The notes under the pieces are model-generated. The model worked only from the letters and a program-made list of their open reading frames with translations, did no database searches and was not told where the DNA came from. A stretch of 64,000 bases of DNA from Mycogone perniciosa (lineage: Eukaryota; Ascomycota; Sordariomycetes; Hypocreales; Hypocreaceae), in contig JAOALB010000081.1 in the NCBI GenBank assembly GCA_025331125.1, forward strand, positions 182,598-246,597, written 5' to 3'. The position numbers were made by a program, and so were the translations under genes. Numbering within the stretch: the first letter of the stretch is position 1; every line of letters begins with the position of its first letter. Of this stretch, positions 11,564-23,392 are shown piece by piece.

Positions 11564-13119
11564 CTAGAGCTTGAAATCGGCATTCGTCTTCTCCCATCCA
11601 GCTGGGGATGCCTCTAGACCAGCAACTCGTTCCGCAAGCCTCAGCTTCAGATTGCGGTTCTTCTCCGAACATAATTCGTACATGGTGGACAGGTTAAATA
11701 GCAACGTATGCGATGACAATCCCGAGTCAACCAGACTCTCTAGGATCTTGCGTCCCTATATCAAATTTAGCATGCGCCAGGTCCCCCACGATGCTGAACA
11801 CTTACCTCTTGTATTCTGCCTAGGTAGAGCAGGCACACGGCTGTGTTGACACCGATCATCTCATCCTCGACAGAGTCTTTCAGTTCTTGCCACTTCTCTA
11901 GTGCGTCCTCATAGCTTGAATCCGCCATGTCACACAGGGCTAGGATGATCTTCTCGGTATGCTCGGCATTCTCAGAGCACTGAAGAGCACAGTTTCTGGC
12001 GCTCTCTGCATTGCCCAGATGTAGCCAAAGTAGAGCCTTGGAAAAGGCCAACTTGTTATCGCCACGGTCTCGCAAGGTGTTGAGATGATGTGCCGCACCA
12101 GACAGATCATCCATCTCAATCAACGCGCCGGCGACCTTGATTCCCAGGTCATGAAGACGTGCTTTCCATAATTCTCTCGCGGAGTTATCGTGTTGAGCTG
12201 CAGCATTTCTTGCATGCTCTCTTGCTTCCTTGGCTAGATCATGGTAACTCATGACAGCTCGACGGGGGTCCCCGAAGCCAAGCGCCTGCAAGCGCACATT
12301 CAAAACGCGTAGTTCCCATGGGACTAGGTGTTCGCCCGTCGTGTCATCGATGTATTTCCTAGCTTCATTTAGGTCCTCAAGAGCCTTGACCTCTTGAGCT
12401 GCCAAGGGAGTTGCGTCAATCAAAGTCAAGCAAGCAAGCCGTGTATACAGAAGCTTGAAGATCCTGTTTGCATCTCGTGGATCAACAGCGCCGTTTGCGC
12501 CAGAGCCTGTCAGTTCTTGAACAGCTGCAATAGCTGCTGCTCTCAGATGTCCTCTGGCTAAGAGCTCTTCTATAGGAGCCTCAGGGTCTGGTTGATTGGG
12601 CGAATTTCGGAAAGGGGGAGGAATGTTCAAGGGATTTAGAGGGTGGTAGATTTCTGGTCGTAGAAGAAAGGAGAAGTCCTTCGGCCTTGCCTCTCCCACT
12701 TTAGGAGCGGGTGAAGCTGCAGATCGTCGAGAGTTGGCTGGTGAGATAGTGCGTCTTGGTTGGACAGGCGGACTGAGTTGGGCGGCATGAGCGGCCGCGG
12801 GTGTTATTAACAGACCGCTGCGATGCGTTAGATAAGGGATGCGAGTGATATCTGGTCATAAGGAGGAACCAACTCGTCTGCATCCAGAGGCCCTTTGGTG
12901 GAGGACCTGGGTCTTGAGGCTACTCCTGAGTCAGCTCGTCTCGCATATGATACATATTGGAGTTCAGGATACTGCGTGGGGCCATGATAACGGATATGGG
13001 TAGAGAGGGGTTTACGCCCACTAAAGTGCTGAGAATAATCTTAGAGAGTACTTACCTCGTGTCACAGAGGACTTGTTTCTTGTATGGCCCTGTGACGGAG
13101 CGTCCTGTGGTTGACTCAT
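11564..13119 (-). CDS. TRAPPC12: TRAPP complex subunit TRAPPC12 (TPR protein)
   Basis: The hand-spliced model has four exons on the minus strand: 13119-13056, 12925-12874, 12817-11806 and 11755-11564, totalling 439 aa with the frame kept at every junction. Exon 2 is only 52 nt. The 56-nt second intron has a GTTGGT donor and a CTAAC branch point just before CATCGCAG. The N-terminus (MSQPQDAPSQ) is disordered and Ser/Pro/Arg-rich. The core starts at DFSFLLRPEIYHPL and continues as helical TPR-like repeats (for example LNTLRDRGDNKLA, LLWLHLGNAESA). The C-terminus is LRLAERVAGLE. TRAPPC12 belongs to metazoan/filamentous-fungal TRAPPIII, a Rab GEF acting in ER-Golgi traffic and autophagy. The core assignment is strong; the first two exons are my inference from splice signals. 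Confidence 0.85.
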
Positions 13120-13709
13120 TATTCCAAGTTTCAGTTGTTCTCGTGAGTTGCAGGGTGAGAGGTGCTGGCCAGGATGCCTGGGTGAATGTTGGCAAACGGG
13201 TAATTCCCGGCTAGGGGTGGCCAGAATTCACGATAGTACATAGAGAGAGCATTGGTTGATCCCTGCTTACCATTTATAAATTATATATAGTAAACATATC
13301 TATATATATTTGTTTCTCCTTTTAAAGCATATTGAGTTCTTAAATCATATACCGAATAAAGATAGATGAATTATTTAGCTGCGGATGTGGAAATGAGGCA
13401 CATTGATGGTGAACGGCTCGCTGTTGCTCTTTAGCAAGTGCTCTGAAGCATATAGCACTGGCGAATGTCTACGCATTAGCAAATAATTAAACTACCCTCG
13501 GTAGATTTACACATAGTCCAATTGACTCAAAATATACTCTTAGGATCTGTTTGAAATTGATTAGAAGTATCTAGTAGGAAAATGTCGGGTGCCTAGGTGA
13601 AGGCAATCTGGAACCTTAGTGGGTGCCATAGCCAGGTAGTACTTTTATTGTTGCTCTCCCCCACCAAAAATCCATCAAGTCAATCTCAACTTTTCTTTCA
13701 CCACTCACA
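13120..13709. other. Divergent promoter region, AT-rich
   Basis: About 590 bp separate the divergent starts of TRAPPC12 (minus) and the TFIIIC subunit (plus). The 13260-13350 part is strongly AT-rich with TATATA steps. No coding sequence was seen. Confidence 0.6.
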
Positions 13710-15875
13710 ATGAGATCAACTCGGATATCAAATCGCACTAAACGCTACACTCTCGAAAAGTACGACTTTGAGCTCAGCTCTGGTGATGACAAGCCCAAGA
13801 AGCGCCGCAAAGACCCCGATGAAAATGACGGAAACTTTGATGCAGTCGCAGCGGAGCAGAGCGCGGGAGAGGATGAGGATGAAGACCCTGAGTTGAATGA
13901 CAGCGCGAGCGAAGCTGATGTGGGCGACAAGCCCTCTCGCCAGCGAGTTAGAGCTGCTAAGCCTTTCAATGCGCGTGCTGTAGGCGCTGCGGGATATATG
14001 GATATTGAACTCGTGCCCCCCGAAGGCCAACACAAGGGATATGTCGGACCGTATGAAAGGGGAATACGTGGCAAAGCCCTTGTGAGGACTTGGTATGGAC
14101 CTCGGCCTGAGCGAATAGATATGGCGCATCAGCTGCTGGATCGGTGGATGGGCTGGACAGTGCTTCCGCCAAAGGTGCCGCAAGACCAACATGAGCCAAC
14201 AGATAAAGCCTTCTGGTCACCCGACGCATTCAAGAAGGAGGCCCGTCTCGCATATCTGTGGAATTCCCAAATGAGGAATAGGTTTCCACAAAATGATGCT
14301 TGGGCAAAATTACCACTAGAAGAGTCTCACCCATATCAATTTCCACAGCTTCCCATGTCAGTCCTCATGGGACAATACAATGCACAACATGATGTTCCAT
14401 TCGAGCCCGGATATTGCTATCCTGTATCGAACAATGGGACACCGTTTCATCAAGATGATAGTGAGGGAAAGGTACCAAATGGGTGGATGTTGGACGTCGG
14501 CGGTATTGTACTCGGAATGGATTGGGCGCCATGTCGAGACAAGAATCCAACACAACTTCTAGCCCTGGCTGTCATACCACATTCAGACCAAGAGTTCTTC
14601 AACTACGAAGAGGAGTCTATGAACCCGGATTTCCAAAAATACGGCGCTTTGCAGATCTGGGAGTTCCAAGGGGCAAAGACGGACGAACAGTTTATTCGGC
14701 CCGCAGCAGAGACCGCGATACATCGAAAAACGCTTTGTCTCGAATACGGGCGAGCAAGAAGAGTAAGATGGAGCCCAACATGCAACCACCTAGCTGTGCT
14801 ATGTGGGGATGGAACTGTGTGCGTTGTTGACGCTGGGGCTGAGAAACCGGAGGAACGAGCTTATTGTAAGAAGACTCCCCGCTGGTGACTTTGGGTCTTT
14901 ACTCACCAGACGATAGATAAACTACAGAAACCCCTTGCTTCATTCAGCTTGATTAATGAATATGGAATCAAAGCAACAGCCTTCACATGGGTGAACTGTA
15001 ATCGGCTTGCAGTTGGCTACTCTGACGGCTCAATCGCCTTGTGGTCTATTCATCCACATTGCCTTCTATCCCGGCATCCAGTTCACCACAATGATGTTGT
15101 GGACATAGTGTGCGGATATCCTACCTTTCCCACCCTAATTGCATCCATACCCATAGGTGGGACTGCGAAACTTCTTGATCTTCAAGCTCCCAGCTATGAT
15201 ACTACTGAAGTACAGAGACCTCTGGTCCACACGCAACCAGGACTTCTCGGTTACAGCGACCATCTTCAAGGCTTTCTATCCATTTATCCGTCCGCAAGCG
15301 CACTAAACACGATAATTGGATTGTTACACTGTGGCCATTTCCCTATCGCCCGAAGAGTATTCACTGGGGACAGTTTCCTGACTTGCCTGTCGGTTGGGCG
15401 TCTTCATCCCTTTCTTCTCATTGGCGCAGCGGATGGCTCGCTGTGGTGCTTGAACACACAAACAGAGGTCTTTAGTAACCGCCATGAATTGACAGACAAG
15501 CTCCGCGTCTTCCAACACGAGCATCGGCCGGCTCATCTCTTCCCCCCCGATTCACCCGCAGCCGCGAGAGGGGCATGCCGCATACTACAGGGCTTTAGCC
15601 TTGACAAGAACCGCAACTCTAAACCCGAAGCCAAATCAGTGGCGAAGAAGGGAAAGAAATTGAGGTCGAAGGACCCGTCAGACGGTGTGGAGGAAGATGA
15701 TGAAGCTGGTGATCTGACTGATCCTTCTCGAGCCATTCTACATGAAGCCTTGACAAGAATTACTGCGATTGAGTGGAATCCGAATGAGGATTACGGATGT
15801 TGGGCGGCGGTAGCGATGGGATCAGGGCTTGTCAGGATCATTGACCTTGGATTGGAAAAAGTGCCAGGAAGTTGA
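13710..15875 (+). CDS. TFC6: TFIIIC WD40-repeat subunit (Tfc6/Sfc6-like)
   Basis: Exons 13710-14865 and 14917-15875 give 704 aa. The 51-nt intron runs from GTAAGA to GATAG, with CTCAC as a likely branch point. TFIIIC binds the internal A and B boxes of tRNA genes and recruits TFIIIB/Pol III; this subunit pairs with the B-box-binding subunit. The N-terminal 80 residues are acidic with a basic nuclear signal (KPKKRRKD) and a long Glu/Asp stretch. The rest is a degenerate WD40 propeller with blades recognisable around VGGIVLGMDWAP, ARRVRWSPTCNHLAV, GYSDGSIALWSI, GAADGSLWCL and RITAIEWNPN. A charged Lys-rich insertion precedes the last blade. The length is normal for fungal Tfc6 homologues. It is convergent with the PAQR gene; the stops are 57 bp apart. 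Confidence 0.88.
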
Positions 15876-15931
15876 TGATTCATTTTATTAATAGGATGAA
15901 TATTAACAGAATCCCTCTAAGATAACGCCTT

Positions 15932-16982
15932 CTAGCATTGAGACCCCATGACCGTATGATGATGATCAAACGCCTTTGCCATGCCATAGAAATGTGTTGC
16001 AGCCGCAAATAATACAAAAAAGTGGAAGATTTGATGAGAGCTGCCCCAGATGTCGAATACCCCTGGGAAGCTTCTCTCTGGCCACCGGACCTATCTTGGT
16101 TAGATGCTGCTATGTCTGGCATTTCGAGAAAAGGCTACTTACTGCGTAGAGAACAGCGCCGAAGATATACATCATCCCCTGGAGAACCACCCAACTGAGA
16201 CTCATTCTATCTTCGAGAGTCTGGAAGCCATATGTCATGAGGCCGTGGCCTATGGGGATGATTCCAGAAACCCCTAGGCCGATGAACATCATGGCTCGGT
16301 AGGGTCTCCAGGCAGATGAACGAAACTTGTCGACCCATGAGACGACGACACAGCCAATTCCGAGCAGACATATCTGCACGTTGCTGTCAGCGATTTGCTC
16401 ACTTCGGGCTTATGGTTGCGCTTCACCTACCAGATACAAGTACCCAGTTAATAGCACAGGGTTGCAAAAGAAGCCATAATATAGTGCAGGCACATAACTC
16501 CCAACAATCAACGCCACGATACCGGTGTAGTCTAGTTTATTCCCCCACGCGGCAACTGCCTGGCTATGATCCATCACACAGTGGAATGTCGCGCTCATGC
16601 CTAGGCACAAGACTGCGCTGCCAAGGAAGCAGGCAAAGACGAACACGTCTGAAAAGCTCGCAGACTCATAGCGCGGGTGTATGACATAAAAAAGGTAGGC
16701 TGCAGTACTTATGGCGACGATGGCCCCGGTGAGGTGAGACCAGATGTTGACGAACTCATTGTGGACGTAGAGGAGCGAGCGGATAGAGTCTAGATATGAG
16801 GGCCGGATGCGCCGGTATCCAGAGCGGATGAAGGCGTTGTCGCGCCGCCATTGAGGAAGATCGTCCCATAATTGGAGGAGGCTATGGGCAACTTTTCTTT
16901 CAACTTCCTTGACGGTGTCGATTATAGAGTCAGATAGGCGTCGTTGGCGAAGGTTGCCTCCTTTCTTCGAGACAGCAGCCAT
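15932..16982 (-). CDS. PAQR/ADIPOR-like seven-helix membrane protein
   Basis: Exons are 16982-16431, 16373-16143 and 16090-15932 on the minus strand, all in phase 0, 313 aa. The family (adiponectin-receptor-like, yeast Izh proteins) comprises zinc-dependent, probably ceramidase-type integral membrane proteins with roles in lipid and metal homeostasis. The conserved metal site is complete: S130-x3-H134 (SATFH), D151 (KLDYTG), and H280-x3-H284 (HQIFH). About seven hydrophobic segments follow a basic, cytosolic N-terminus. The PAQR-typical WSHLTGA is at 81-87. The protein ends with a short polar tail. Introns carry GTAGGT and GTAAGT donors. Its exact ligand is not predictable. Confidence 0.93.
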
Positions 16983-17679
16983 GAGTCGTTGAGCTATAAT
17001 GAAATCCTTGATGATGGGGTTCCGTGCTGCAGAGACATTATTTGTTTCACAAATGATTTTGGAGTCTGATTTGGTTGAAAGGAAAAGTTGTTTTCTTATT
17101 GTTGGGACTTGTACGGAGTATGGAGTATGCTTTCATGCAAGATAATCGGACACGGAGGTCGGAGGTTGGTTGGGGTCTCTCGGAGCCGCCATTCTGGGGA
17201 TACCTATCCCAACAGACTCGGCATATGGGTCGGAAAGTCATCGATAATCCAAGTGCTCACATGTGAAACCCCATATTTGGATTGTTCTAGTAAAAATGAA
17301 TTCTCTCCCTTGCAAGCGTTTTTCCTTTATGCGATATTTGTTAATGATCCCGATTATTAACTCGTTTGAAATTGCTCGGCCCGCGAAATGGGCGCTTCCT
17401 CGGACTCATATTCTACACTGTGGACGCTCAGATCTACACGACGAACCTGTTGATGAGCCTGGTAATGAAATGCCATTCACCGTTGGATACTACGACTGTA
17501 TTTGTCAGGGAACGCCTTTATCTCCCATGCAGAGCCCAAACTTCAGAGTGCGAAGCGTGGCAGCCTTCTTCGGCCCCGAAACGCCCATGGGTAACCCCGG
17601 ATTTCTCGTGTGCTCGCGCGCATACCCAGGGGGCAAATCCATCTGTTTAACGTAATGCAGCATGTTCATAGCCCGTCGC
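16983..17679. other. Intergenic between PAQR and TMA7
   Basis: Upstream of the PAQR start and downstream of TMA7. It contains one exact TACGGAGTA at 17112-17120. No gene was recognised. Confidence 0.5.
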
Positions 17680-18031
17680 TTATTTCTTGCCGCTCTTCTT
17701 GATACCCTGGGCACCAGTATTCAGCGGGCCCTTGCCGCCCGCCTTAGCAGCCAACTCCTTGCGCGCCTTCTCATCTGTACTCCGTAGATGGTCAGTTATC
17801 GCTGCGGGATGCATTCCGTTGCGGTGCGGATAAGGGGCGTCTCGTACCGGCGCGCTTCTTCTCGAGGAAGGCCATATCGTCCTCGTCAAGATCCTTTTGC
17901 TGCTTCTTGGGGGCCTTCAAGGGCTTAATCTTGCCGCCTAGAGATCCATGATTAGCATTTTTGGAGGGGTAAATTGGAGGGGCATTCTGAGCGGAAGAGC
18001 ACAACTCACCTTCTCTGTTGGAACCACCCAT
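17680..18031 (-). CDS. TMA7: Translation machinery-associated protein 7
   Basis: Exons are 18031-18010, 17937-17848 and 17774-17680 on the minus strand, 68 aa. TMA7 is a tiny, highly conserved ribosome-associated protein. The match is distinctive: MGGSNREGGKIKPLKAP at the start, DLDEDDMAFLEKKRA in the middle, and the conserved end GPLNTGAQGIKKSGKK. The first exon is only 22 nt, which is why simple open-frame searches miss it. Intron 2 ends with TACGGAGTACAG, so an exact copy of the recurring 9-mer abuts the 3' splice site. It is divergent from PRP4. Confidence 0.95.
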
Positions 18032-18620
18032 GATGAATTGTGGGAATGTAAACAAGAAGTGAAGAGAAGAGTGGGTTTTCTGATGGAAATCTGAGCAGAA
18101 ACAGATGCGCTCCCACAGGTCTTTGGCAGCTGACAGACGGATCGACTTTAGAAAAAGCCTCCGTTCGAGATCGGCCAAAAATTTAGGCGGTGAATTTTTG
18201 GCAGGGATCCTTGCTGCTTATGTAATTAGACTAAGCTCACTCTGGGCGGCTAAACTCGTAAACCGGCATACTAGTATCACTGCCTTATCTAAACTTCAGC
18301 TGGCAACTGGCAACCTGCAACAAACATCGAGAAACACAACTTTTTTGTTGTTTTCTTTGTTGTTGGCAACATTCATCGCCTGCCTATTTCTTCCTGCTCC
18401 TGCTGTGCCCCAGACCTTCTGTTCATCTGTTTATACCTGTTGTCCTATCACCCTGCTGCCCGATCATCGTGCATCACTCCCTCATGTCCTAAGCTTTGGA
18501 CGAGTCAACGTTGATCCGGTTGGACTCTTTGCCTGTTGCACACTCAATTCCCTGATCACCTGCTGACACATCTTCTTGCCACACAAACAAGAGCCATAGG
18601 GATCCATCACAGGCATCAAG
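18032..18620. other. Divergent promoter of TMA7 and PRP4
   Basis: A 589-bp interval with T-rich and CT-rich patches near 18340-18420 and a likely PRP4 leader. No additional gene was seen. Confidence 0.6.
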
Positions 18621-21335
18621 ATGGCATCGAGTTCAGATGAGGGCGAAATTGTCGAAGAGACACTTGGGCATTTGAAGGCAACTTCACTGTCGCATACAGA
18701 GAGAAACGGTGTTGACCGTCAAGACAGACAGCGAAATAGACAATCGTCCCCCGAATACGACACCGCATCCAGAAACAGCAACACGTCACGACGAAGCCGC
18801 TCCCCGCGAGGATACAAACGGTCGCACAACGAGGACAGGGATCACTACTCTGCCAGGACTCGAGACCGTGATTCCCGGCAGAATCGCACCAACTACGAGG
18901 ATCGCAGGAGGGATGAATACAAGAGATCACGCGTCTCTTATGATGACATAGATCGCCCGGCATCTCGTGCTTCGAACCACGGCTACGACTGGCGTAATCG
19001 GGACCGCGAACGCGACCGAAGTCGTGACCGGGATCGATATCGCGACCGATCACCTCGTCCTCGGAGCCCATCCCCATACCGATCTCGTCGCGGAGACCAA
19101 CGAGCTAGCGATCGATTCGTCCGAGAAGGCCAATTCGACCGTCGTGGATCAAGGGACTTGCGATACGATGATGGTGCTAGGGAGACCGGTTCTGTGTCCA
19201 GAAGGGCCAATACAGGAGAGGCTTCCCAAGTTTCGAAATATGATGCTAAACCTCAGAAAGATGTCTCCCGGAATAATGACTCTGCAGGTGCCTTCATGTC
19301 GAAGTGAGTCGTTCCTCATCTCTGATTAATCAGTACCAGGCTAACGCGTGAATAGGGAGCCTGAGGTGGACTTTGAGGAGCCGGAAGTGTTTGATGAAGA
19401 AGCGGAGATTGAGCGCCGCCGCAAGAGACGTGAAGAACTCTTCGCAAAGTCTAGTTCAGCGACCCCTCTCCTCCTCCATGCTGTTGGAGCAGCAGCCGCC
19501 TCCAAGACCCACGTAGCTTCGCCTGCGACATCTACCCAGCCAGATACGCCACAGATGTCACAATCAGATGGCAAAACGCCTGTATCCCCGTGCTCTAGTA
19601 ATTCTCACCCAGAATCTTCGCGGCGAGCAATGACTGACTTATTAGATCTTGCCTCGCCTCGCTCGCCGGCATTGCACGACGGTCCTTCTCCTGGAGATCT
19701 AGATCTCTTTGATAGCAAAGCGCTTATGAATTCTCATGGAAAGGCTGATGAGGAAGGCCCCTCCGCTGCAGACTATGACCCCACCTTCGATATGAGAGAA
19801 GATGAGCGTCGAGATGAACTCCGACATGGACAAGTTGTCATCCATGGTGAACATAAGACCGTAGAAACGGTCGGACAGAACCCTTCACCAAAACCCTCTG
19901 TAGACTCGCCACAAAATTCACCTGCAGGTGAAGGCGATGAGGATGATGACTTTGACATGTTTGCTGAGGATTTCGACGAGGACAAGTATGCAAGCAAGGC
20001 CAAGGCCAACGAAAACGCTGCTCCCGCAGAGGCAAACGACTCGGCGACTGATGCTAATGATAAGGGAGGCATCCTTGAAGGAGACGACAAGGACGGATAC
20101 TACAAGATTCGTATTGGCGAGATCCTCAACGGCCGTTACCAGATTCAGGCAGCTCTCGGCAGGGGCATGTTCTCAGGAGTGGCCCGTGCCGTTGACATTA
20201 CCACGAAACAGCTCGTCGCTATCAAAATCATGCGGAACAATGACGCTCTTCGCAAGGGAGGCTATACTGAGATTGCTATTTTGCAAAAGCTCAATGACGC
20301 TGATCCCGAGAGCCGAAAGCACATTGTCAAATTCGAGCGCTCGTTCGACTACAAAGGCCATCTCTGCATGACATTTGAGAACCTGAGTATGAACTTGCGC
20401 GAGGTCTTGCGCAAATTCGGCAACAACGTAGGTATTAACCTGAGTGCGACGCGGGTTTACGCGTACCAGATCTTCGTTGGACTGGCCCACATGCGCAAGT
20501 GCAGCATCATCCACGCAGATTTGAAACCTGACAATATCTTGGTAAGTTGGTCCTGAGTCACCTCATGCGTCTTGCATGGACTTGTTAAGAGACACTGCTG
20601 ACTTCAGCCAGGTGAACGAGTCCCGAAACATGCTCAAAATCTGTGATTTGGGAACAGCTATTGATCGATCTGATGCGGCGACGGCACATACGGAAATCAC
20701 ACCATACCTCGTGAGCCGTTTCTATCGAGCCCCCGAAATCATTCTAGGCATGCCATACGATTATGGCGTCGACATGTGGTCCATCGGCTGCACGCTGTTT
20801 GAGCTCTACACAGGCAAGATTCTGTTCACGGGCGATAGCAACAACCAAATGCTCAAGGCCATTATGGAGATTCGCGGCCGAATCACACCCAAGCTCTACA
20901 AGCGCGGCCAACTATCTGCTGTTCATTTTGATGAACAAGGGCAATTTGTCAGCGTTGAGCGTGACAAAGTTCTCGGAAAGGTATGTAACCATCTCTCATT
21001 TATCACACCAGCACCGGCAGCTCGATTCCGACTTTCTGTGATTGCCCCGGGAGTGCTGCAGAATACTCCCCATAAGTAGACCTTTGACCAAGCTAACAAA
21101 CTTGCACACATAGACCGCTCTGAGAACGCTGGCGATGGTGAAACCAAGCCGCGACCTACGTGCTCGCCTTTTAGGCGCATCGGGCGGTATGAACGATGCG
21201 GAGAGCAGGGATCTCAACCATTTCATCGACTTGTTGGAACATTGTCTCGCACTGAATCCCGACAAGAGAATGAAACCCGCCGATGCAATGAAGCATCCTT
21301 TCTTCACATCGCGATCCGGAACGTCACGACGGTAA
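18621..21335 (+). CDS. PRP4: Splicing-associated serine/threonine kinase PRP4
   Basis: Exons 18621-19303, 19356-20541, 20612-20980 and 21114-21335 give 819 aa, all junctions in frame. PRP4 phosphorylates pre-mRNA splicing factors such as Prp1/Prp6 and is needed for spliceosome activation. The N-terminal 220 residues are Arg/Ser/Asp-rich, like SR proteins (repeated RDRDR and RSRSP elements). The middle is acidic and Ser-rich. The kinase domain starts near residue 489, with GRGMFSG (496-502), the VAIK lysine K518, the catalytic loop HADLKPDN (614-621), DLG in place of DFG (635-637), and YRAPEII. HAD and DLG instead of HRD and DFG are features I associate with the PRP4/DYRK-like branch. The C-terminus ends just after the kinase lobe (MKHPFF). 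Confidence 0.95.
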
Positions 21336-22262
21336 TTAGCGACAGGGGCAAGGGTCCAAACACACAAATACACATGAACACAAGATTGCTCTCGTACTAC
21401 ACAGGTGAGACCTTTCAATAATGAGGTGATATTATTGTCTCGACTTCAGACAGCGTTGTAACCAGATTCAAGTACTAGGTACATGCATCAAAATTGCTCG
21501 GCTTCACTTGGAGAAGCCACTCGCTTGTACACATTTTACAATTTTGCAGGAGTCTGAGGATTTGAGGTAACTGACAGGTCATCTGGCGATGAAGTGGATA
21601 TTATGAAGACTTGGGCCTGGGCCTGTGACACCCCGGACCTGTGTTACCACACTGAAGAGTTTTCAGCCCTCGTGGATAGAGGCTGGTAAGCCACATGGGA
21701 TGGCTATGTAGGACAAAAGGGACAAAAGGGACAATTTGTGTAGCTGTCATAAATTACATTTCAGCTACCGCCATTTCTTTTCGTGTGTCGCCTGTACTAC
21801 CTGATGTGTCATGTTGTCGCAGGGGTGATCGACGTGACGGTGAGAATGCTGTGCAACATGTTACTCGAAGGATAAGGGGTTGAGGAGTGATTCGTCAAGT
21901 TACTGGGGGGGGGCTTTGCGTCGTTAGGATGGATGCGTCTCCAATATAAGTGCCTGTGATAGCACATGTATGACGAGCCTTGGTCATAAATGGGTGTCCA
22001 ACGTTGGGAGCTGTGTAATTGTTTCAGTGTTTGCATGCATTCCGTTATGCGGAATACGTAGAGCACGTATTGACCGATAGTTGACGTGACGAGGCACCTT
22101 TGAACAACTGGAGCTCCCAGCTGTTGTACATAGGATGTTGTCAGCATACAGATGTATATCAGCAACCTTGGGCATCTCCCAGTGAAGGCCGTGATCCGAC
22201 TAGCATTACTGAAGGAAATATCTCTCTCTCGATCCATCTTTAACAATCTATGTTCTTGAAGT
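21336..22262. other. Intergenic, convergent 3' regions
   Basis: Between the PRP4 stop and the ankyrin pseudogene stop. A direct duplication of GGACAAAA occurs near 21711-21732 and a G homopolymer near 21906. No coding sequence was recognised. Confidence 0.5.
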
Positions 22263-23392
22263 TCAACTATCTACCTGTGTATCCTGCCCGAACTTGTCCA
22301 AGGCTTCAACTAGCTCACCATTCTTACTCCCCACAGCCACATCCCTTGCAGCTCTCCCCTCTCTGTCTATAGCCGTAGGGTCAACTCCTTTCGACAGCAA
22401 AAAAGTTGCGAACGGGTCGGCGCCGAGTTGAAGGAGTTTGTGGACGATAGTGTCCTCCGGGGCCGGGGAGTCCCACTCCGGCGAGTCCCGGTCCCACTCC
22501 GGGAAAGGGGCGCCGTTCAGGCCGCCGATGTTCGGGTTCCATGAGGCGTCGCATATGGCGGCGTGGGCATGCGCGTCAGCACCGAGTAAATTTCTGCAAG
22601 AACTAAGAAGAAGGGTGCGTCCTTGAGGGTCACGATGCTCGAGATCCAACGAATCTAGAAGTCTGGGATAGTCAAGAAGGGGTTTTGTAAACGAGCCGTC
22701 CTCAAGAATCGCATGGAGCACGTGGCGACGACCGTACTGCAGTGGAGGCTCTTCTTCTGGCTCCTCCTCATCGGGGTCGTATGTGAGAACCAAGGTGGAG
22801 AGATCCTTTCCATCCCACTCATCTTCTGCATATTCAGGCTCTCTTCGGCGCGGAGAGTCTTCGCCGGGGAAGACAGAACGTGTGTACAACCAACGAGGTG
22901 AGCGGTATAAGCGCTGGGAAACTCTAGGTAGAGATCTGCGCCGTGCTGTATCATTGCCGTAACCATGCGCGTGTGTTCGTCCCGGGCCTCATCGCTGGGT
23001 GTTATCAGCCGGGCAGCGCAGAATAAGGGCGGATACCACTGATCGTGGGCTGGGTCAAACTGAGGCGGCGGATCACACGATGCCCAGTCTGGATCGATCT
23101 TGGAGAGGAGGTCCTCAGCATCAGGTGTCCGGAGGTTGGGATCGGCTCCTGACTCCAGCATCTGGTCCAGGGCGTCGGGTGCGCCACGCATGGAGGGCAT
23201 GCCAGCCACGTTAGAGAGGTCAATAGCCGGATGCAACTTCATAGTATTCAAGACATCGATGGGCAGCTTGAAAACCTCAAGCAACGTGGAGTGAATTGAT
23301 GTGTTTTTACTGTAAGGGGGGGTTAGCGCTATTATAATTTTTCTTACCGAACTAGGAATGACTCACAAGTAACCCAATGCCTTGATATTATC
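22263..23392 (-). pseudogene. Broken ankyrin-repeat protein gene
   Basis: Two clearly coding minus-strand segments in different frames belong together. The upstream one (about 23309 to 22910) has ankyrin-like text such as DALDQMLESGADPNLRT and MVTAMIQHGADLYLEF. The downstream one (about 22912 to 22263) continues with RLYRSPRWLYTRS, HRDPQGRTLLLSSCRN, LLQLGADPFATFLLSKG and VDPTAIDREGRAARD. No credible intron joins them: the segment that would have to be removed is itself ankyrin coding, so a 1-nt shift around 22900-22918 is implied. A 5' exon fragment ending in IKALGY at 23367 is joined by an intron (GTGAGT to TTACAG), but a TGA lies in frame at 23395-23393 and no ATG is available. Either a decayed gene or one with sequencing errors. 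Confidence 0.65.

Noticed and set aside
12818..12873. Possible frameshift in the TRAPPC12 N-terminus
   Set aside because: A 56-nt intron with GTTGGT donor and CTAAC branch point explains the frame change and gives an in-frame total of 439 aa.
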